Shown one piece after another: positions 60,100-64,000 of a DNA stretch of 64,000 nt. This DNA is from Epiperipatus broadwayi (Eukaryota; Onychophora; Udeonychophora; Euonychophora; Peripatidae). A model generated the notes under the pieces. That model saw nothing but the letters and a program-made list of their open reading frames with translations. It was not told the origin of the DNA and ran no database searches. Position 1 is the stretch's first letter; each line of letters begins with the position of its first letter. The stretch lies in the NCBI GenBank assembly GCA_028023455.1, contig JAQFVV010006293.1:1501844-1565843 (forward strand). Direction: 5' to 3'. A program made the position numbers and the translations under genes.

Positions 60100-61095
60100 A
60101 TTAAATAAGTGGCGAGAAAGGGTCTAAATTATTTTCATCCACACTTACAAAAATTATCATCATCACATCAATCATTATCATTTCACTGTAGGATGAAGGT
60201 TTCTCCAAGTTCAATCCATCTCCGATTTTTAGCCTATCTTCTCCACATCATTTCTGCACACTTTCTTATTTCATCCATCCATCTCGCATGTGGTCTTTTA
60301 CAATTTCTTGGAATCCAGATTAAGATTTCAATCTTCCATCTATTATCATCTCTTCTAACAATATGTCCAGCCCAACTCCAATTCAGTCTTTTAATTCTGT
60401 CAACGATGTCAGTAACACATTTGTTCTCTTATTCGTGCATTGCATTTTCGATCTCTTCTTGTTACTCCAAACATGCCTCTCTTTATACTTCTTTAAGTGA
60501 TCTGAAATCACTGTATAACTCTTCTGTTAAGTGTCCAAATCTCAGATTCATAATTAAGAATTGATAAAACACATTTATTAAAAGCTTTCCTTTTTAAACA
60601 CATAGTCATATTCCTTTATTTTTATTTTTAAAAAAAAAAAAACCAAAATTATTTTTTTTTTTTTTTTTATTTATTTTTATTTTTTTTTTTATAAAAAAAT
60701 AATCAAACATTTATATTTGTATTTATTTTCCTCCTCAACCCAACAAAAATAAATTTTTTTTTTATTTTTAAAAATCATGAAAAACATTTTTTTATTTTTT
60801 TAAAATCTACGTTTATTCCCCCCTCTTTTTCTTAATTATAAAACATTTCCCCAAACCCTTAAAAGCATTATTTAAAAAAAAAAGGAAATCATTTTCAAAA
60901 TCCAAATGACTTAAATAATCTCCATTTACTTTTACTCCTTTAGCTTTCCATTTTAATCCACAAAATACTTCTTGCAGCACTGCTGTAAAATATGGATCAT
61001 TCTAGTATCATTACATAATCTAGTTGTTACTGTTGTATTTTTATAAATATTCTTTTAGAATATGACAATATCCTGGGTCTATACCTTAATTATCT
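60100..61095 (-). mobile_element. RTE-type retrotransposon, copy D, 3' part
   Basis: The minus strand shows the C-terminal WMDEIRKCAEMMWRR-type region near 60270-60240, the LYGSEI-like region further upstream, and at 60900-61080 residues equivalent to YFVD*NGKLKE before the FADD box. About 300 bases of T/A homopolymer (60590-60900) sit where the RT active site should be. The plus frame at 60109-60564 is antisense to this element. It continues at 62654 beyond the hammerhead insertion. Confidence 0.78.
60590..60900. repeat. low-complexity T/A tract
   Basis: Runs of T and A of 8-20 bases with short interruptions, including TTTTTTTTTTTTTTTATTTA near 60652. It replaces coding sequence of RTE copy D. 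Confidence 0.85.
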
Positions 61096-61196
61096 ACAGA
61101 GCAAAACTCTCCATACAGTATTGCCACCTGTGCTAAACAGAGTAATCAATGGATACCAGAAGGCTTGTGCATAAAATCCCTATCTAATGCCTACTC

Positions 61197-61255
61197 ATCC
61201 AATATCCCCAGACTAGTTTCTGGCTTGTGGCTTTCGTCAGTGAGGAGCTTTGGAT
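61197..61255 (-). ncRNA. type I hammerhead ribozyme, minus copy
   Basis: Read on the minus strand: ATCCAA, CCTCA, CTGACGA, AAGCCACAAGCCA, GAAAC-TA-GTC, TGGGG, TTGGAT. This copy keeps the canonical GAAAC...GTC with a C-G and an A-U pair in stem III. Stem II has an A-C mismatch in place of the G-C of the plus copies. Cleavage is expected between 61211 and 61210 on the minus strand. Confidence 0.8.
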
Positions 61256-61978
61256 CTGAGAGCACTGCATCTAGATCTTAGGATCTAATGCTACCCTCTA
61301 GCAACCACCTTTTATCTCCACTTAACTACAAAACTATGAGAATGAAATTGAAAACACAAAAAATATTTTCGATCTAAGCTCAACAGCTTATATAGTCATA
61401 TGGGTCTGAACTCAGTTCAGCACCCATACATTTTGGTGTCTTTGGCTCTTTTACAACCATAGCCACCACTATCCTATTAGGCAGGATTGGTGTTAAACCA
61501 TTAAGCATCACATGGTTATATTTCCTATACTAGCACATTAATTGTTGATAAACAGAGCAAAACTCTCCATACAGTATTGCCACCTGTGCTAAAGGCTTGT
61601 GCATAAAATCCCTATCTAATGCCTACTAATGATTACTCTGTTTAGCATGGGTGGCAATACTGTATGGAGAGTTTTGCTCTGTTTATCAACAATTAATGTG
61701 CTAGTATAGGAAATGTGATCATGTGATGCTTAATGGTTTAACACCAATCCTGCCTAATAGGATAGTGGTGGCTATGGTTGTAAAAGAGCCAAAGACACCA
61801 AAATGTATGGGTGCTGAACTGAGTTTAGACCCATATGACTATATAAGCTGTTGAGCTTAGATTGAAAATATTTTTTGTGTTTTCAATTTCATTCTCATAG
61901 TTTTGTAGTTAAGTGGAGATAAAAGGTGGTTGCTAGAGGGTAGCATTAGATCCTAAGATCTAGATGCAGTGCTCTCAG

Positions 61979-62037
61979 ATCCAAAGCTCCCCACTGACGA
62001 AGGCCACAAGCCAGAAATTAGTCTGGGGATATTGGAT
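61979..62037 (+). ncRNA. type I hammerhead ribozyme, plus copy 1
   Basis: Outer stem I ATCCAA/TTGGAT, inner stem I CCCCA/TGGGG (perfect), CTGACGA at 61994-62000, stem II GGC-CACAA-GCC, GAAA, stem III with T-G and A-U pairs, then GTC at 62021-62023. Cleavage is expected after 62023. It has the best stem I of the four copies, and all core residues are in place. Confidence 0.85.
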
Positions 62038-62434
62038 GAGTAGGCATTAGATAGAGATTTTATGCACAAGCCTTCTGGCATCCATTGATTACTCTGTTTA
62101 GCACAGGTGGCAATACTGTATGGAGAGTTTTGCTCTGTTTATCAACAATTAATGTGCTAGTATAGGAAATGTGATCATGTGATGCTTAATGGTTTAACAC
62201 CAATCCTACCTAATAGGATAGTGGTGGCTATGGTTGTAAAAGAGCCAAAGACACCAAAATGTATGGGTGCTGAACTGAGTTCAGACCCATATGACTATAT
62301 AAGCTGTTGAGCTTAGATTGAAAATATTTTTTGTGTTTGCAATTTCATTCTCATAGTTTTGTAGTTAAGTGGAGATAAAAGGTGGTTGCTAGAGGGTTGC
62401 ATTAGATCCTAAGATCTAGATGCAGTGCTCTCAG

Positions 62435-62493
62435 ATCCAAAGTTCCTCACTGACGAAGGCCACAAGCCAGAATCTAGTCTGGGGATATTGGAT
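62435..62493 (+). ncRNA. type I hammerhead ribozyme, plus copy 2 (core mutation)
   Basis: Same layout as the copy 456 bases upstream, but GAAAT reads GAATC, so the A that pairs next to the cleavage site is T. Stem I is CCTCA/TGGGG. This copy is probably weak or inactive. Confidence 0.75.
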
Positions 62494-62653
62494 GAGTAGA
62501 CATTAGATAGGGATTTTATGCACAAGCCTTCTGGCATCCATTGATTACTCTGTTTAGCACAGGTGGCAATACTGTATGGAGAGTTTTGCTCTGTTTATCA
62601 ACAATTAATGTGCTAGTATAGGAAATGTGATCATGTGATGCTTAATGGTTTAA

Positions 62654-63750
62654 CCTTAATGATCTGCTGCTTTAATCACTGAAGAAACGCTTATAGAATC
62701 AAATGTCTTTTCATAATCCACAAATCCAAAGCATAATGGCAATTCATATTCATTTGACCTTTCTATAACTTCTCTCAACACCCAGATATGATCTACTGTA
62801 CTAAAACCACTTTTAAATCCAGCTTGTTCTTTTGGTTGGTTGAAATCCAATTTCTCCGTAAACAAGTTGTAATTATCTTGGTTAAAATTTTGTATAAAAC
62901 TGATAAAAGACTGATAGGTCTGTAATTTCTAATATCTTCTTTAACACCTTTTTTAAATATTGATACTGTATTCTTCCAATCATCTGGTACATTTTTATAA
63001 TTTAGGCATTTGGTATATAAGTTTGCCAAAAAAAATTCTATTTCTTCACCTGCTTTTAATATATCGATTATAATTCCATTACTACCTGGAACTTTCCCCT
63101 TTCTCATAAATTTAATTGCATGTCTCATTTCTTCATTTAAAATCCTGGGAAATTCAGAAGATTCTTTATTACTATATAATTCTTGATAGAACTCTTCTAT
63201 CCACTTCATGATATCATTTCTCTTTTTAGTAATAGTTCCATCTTTTTTCTTATTGAAGATGTTTTCTACCAATACTTTATATTATATTCTTTTACATTAG
63301 AAATATTCTTTTCTACAGCTTTCCTTGCTAGTTCACAGTTATACTTTTTTTATATCCTTATCAATTTTTTTTTTACACCATTTTACAAAATTCGAAATAT
63401 TCTATCTTTCTTAATGCATCATTTTTATATATCTTCATATTCCTTCTTTTTTTCACAAATTCTCTAGTTTTAGAGAAAATTTTATTGGACAATTTCTGCT
63501 TTTTTCTATTAGTTATCTTTGTTGCAGTTTTTAAAGTGTATCATTTATTTTGCTATTAATTTTATTCAAATCTGAATCATATTCAAAATCTACTAACACT
63601 TGAAAACGATTTATTTGCAAGTTCTAATTTAAATTCATTAGAATGTTTCTGAAGATGAGGAATATCAACTGTAGATATTGTTTTTCTTAATTTTTTGTCT
63701 CTAGTTTTGACAAATAATTTTCATTTAATATTATAATTAAGTCTATAGAA
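62654..63750 (-). mobile_element. RTE-type retrotransposon, copy D, 5' part
   Basis: Two overlapping frames hold the RT start. At 63272-62793 they read AIKFMRKGKVPGSNGIIIDI, then LKAGEEIEFFLANLYTKCLN, VPDDWKNTVSIFKKG and IRNYRPISLLSVLYKILTKI. At 62865-62656 they read EQAGFKSGFSTVDHIWVLRE and LCFGFVDYEKTFDSIS. These are RT blocks 0-3 in order, with the first catalytic aspartate (VDYEKTFD) intact. A one-base shift separates the two frames. Upstream linker sequence reaches about 63750; the endonuclease is missing. This is the best conserved RTE copy of the window. Confidence 0.9.
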
Positions 63751-63754
63751 TATT

Positions 63755-64000
63755 ATACTTTTTTTTTTTTTTTGCAGAATACAAGATAATCTATTATTAT
63801 GTAGATATCCATTGTATATATAATTATATGTAAATACAATTAGACATCTTTTTATCTGTACTCTGGTGTTAGTGATTCATAATTTTTCATATTTATAAAT
63901 AAATAGAAATAATTCTTTTCTCTCTCTCTTTATTACTTCAGATTCTGTGAGCATTTATTAGTAAATATTTATTGAGCTAATTATTTTATTTGGCAAGGGA
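63755..64000. other. A+T-rich end of window
   Basis: A T-tract at 63760-63774 is followed by sequence with no recognised feature. Confidence 0.4.

Larger units (their letters stand above)
61096..62653. mobile_element. palindromic array of 456-bp hammerhead (retrozyme-like) monomers
   Basis: A 1558-base insertion in RTE copy D, flanked by CCTTAATTATCT (61084-61095) and CCTTAATGATCT (62654-62665), one mismatch in 12. From 61096 to about 61625 the unit is in minus orientation, then from 61626 in plus orientation. AGAGCAAAAC repeats at 61098 and 61554, and GTTTTGCTCT at 61671, 62127 and 62583, a period of exactly 456 in both halves. Three hammerhead cores are present (one minus, two plus). The inner minus monomer is truncated at GTAGGCATTAG, about 20 bases past the cleavage site, and also lacks about 24 bases near 61595. 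There is no frame. Exact tandem periods fit reverse transcription of a circular or multimeric RNA; this mechanism is inferred from work on animal retrozymes. Confidence 0.9.

Noticed and set aside
60109-60564. 151-residue plus-strand open frame
   Set aside because: Antisense to the C-terminal part of RTE copy D.
61096-62653. Ordinary satellite or CRISPR-like array
   Set aside because: Two orientations, hammerhead cores and a flanking target duplication identify a mobile insertion; there are no spacer/repeat units.
63183-63467. 94-residue plus-strand frame rich in F/Y/S
   Set aside because: Antisense to RTE copy D linker and RT start.

Overview
This is a strongly A+T-rich eukaryotic (animal-type) window with no intact host gene visible. 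The taxon cannot be fixed from sequence alone. The mix of RTE-type and other non-LTR retrotransposons, a Penelope-like GIY-YIG fragment, hammerhead-bearing repeats, hAT DNA transposons and short tRNA-derived SINEs suits an A+T-rich metazoan, probably an invertebrate. The long open frames are mostly decayed retroelement pieces, or antisense shadows of them, not host genes.

Layout. 1.5-3.9 kb: decayed RTE-type retrotransposon, plus strand. 5.0-5.2 kb: 200-bp foldback element. 8.8 kb: tRNA-derived SINE. 14.9-20.8 kb: nearly full-length but dead two-ORF non-LTR retrotransposon, minus strand, with two zinc-knuckle remnants in ORF1 and endonuclease plus RT in ORF2. 24.3 and 25.7-26.6 kb: 3' ends of another non-LTR element. 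27.7-31.8 kb: two RTE pieces in opposite orientation, with a hAT MITE at the junction and a hammerhead element inserted in the second piece. 32.3-33.0 kb: further RT tail. 33.9-35.4 kb: large imperfect inverted repeat. 43.1-46.4 kb: hAT MITE, hairpin repeat, LINE C-terminus, a hAT transposase pseudogene and a SINE. 48.2-48.5 kb: long hairpin. 49.8-51.1 kb: two weak exon-like islands that might belong to a host gene. 53.0-54.0 kb: two SINEs. 55.0-56.3 kb: LINE reverse transcriptase remnant. 57.9-58.6 kb: Penelope-like endonuclease end. 59.8-60.1 kb: hAT-like MITE. 60.1-63.75 kb: RTE element, minus strand, split by a 1.56-kb insertion of 456-bp hammerhead-ribozyme monomers.

The most notable system is the pair of hammerhead (retrozyme-like) insertions at 61,096-62,653 and 30,142-30,454. 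Both carry type I hammerhead cores with a covarying stem II, and both have a minus-oriented segment joined to a plus-oriented one. Each sits inside an RTE copy and is flanked by a 12-13-bp target-site duplication. The larger one contains exact 456-bp repeat periods in both orientations. A Penelope-like GIY-YIG remnant 2.5 kb away shows that the presumed mobilising class is present in this genome. The rest is non-coding A+T-rich sequence with homopolymer and simple-repeat tracts.
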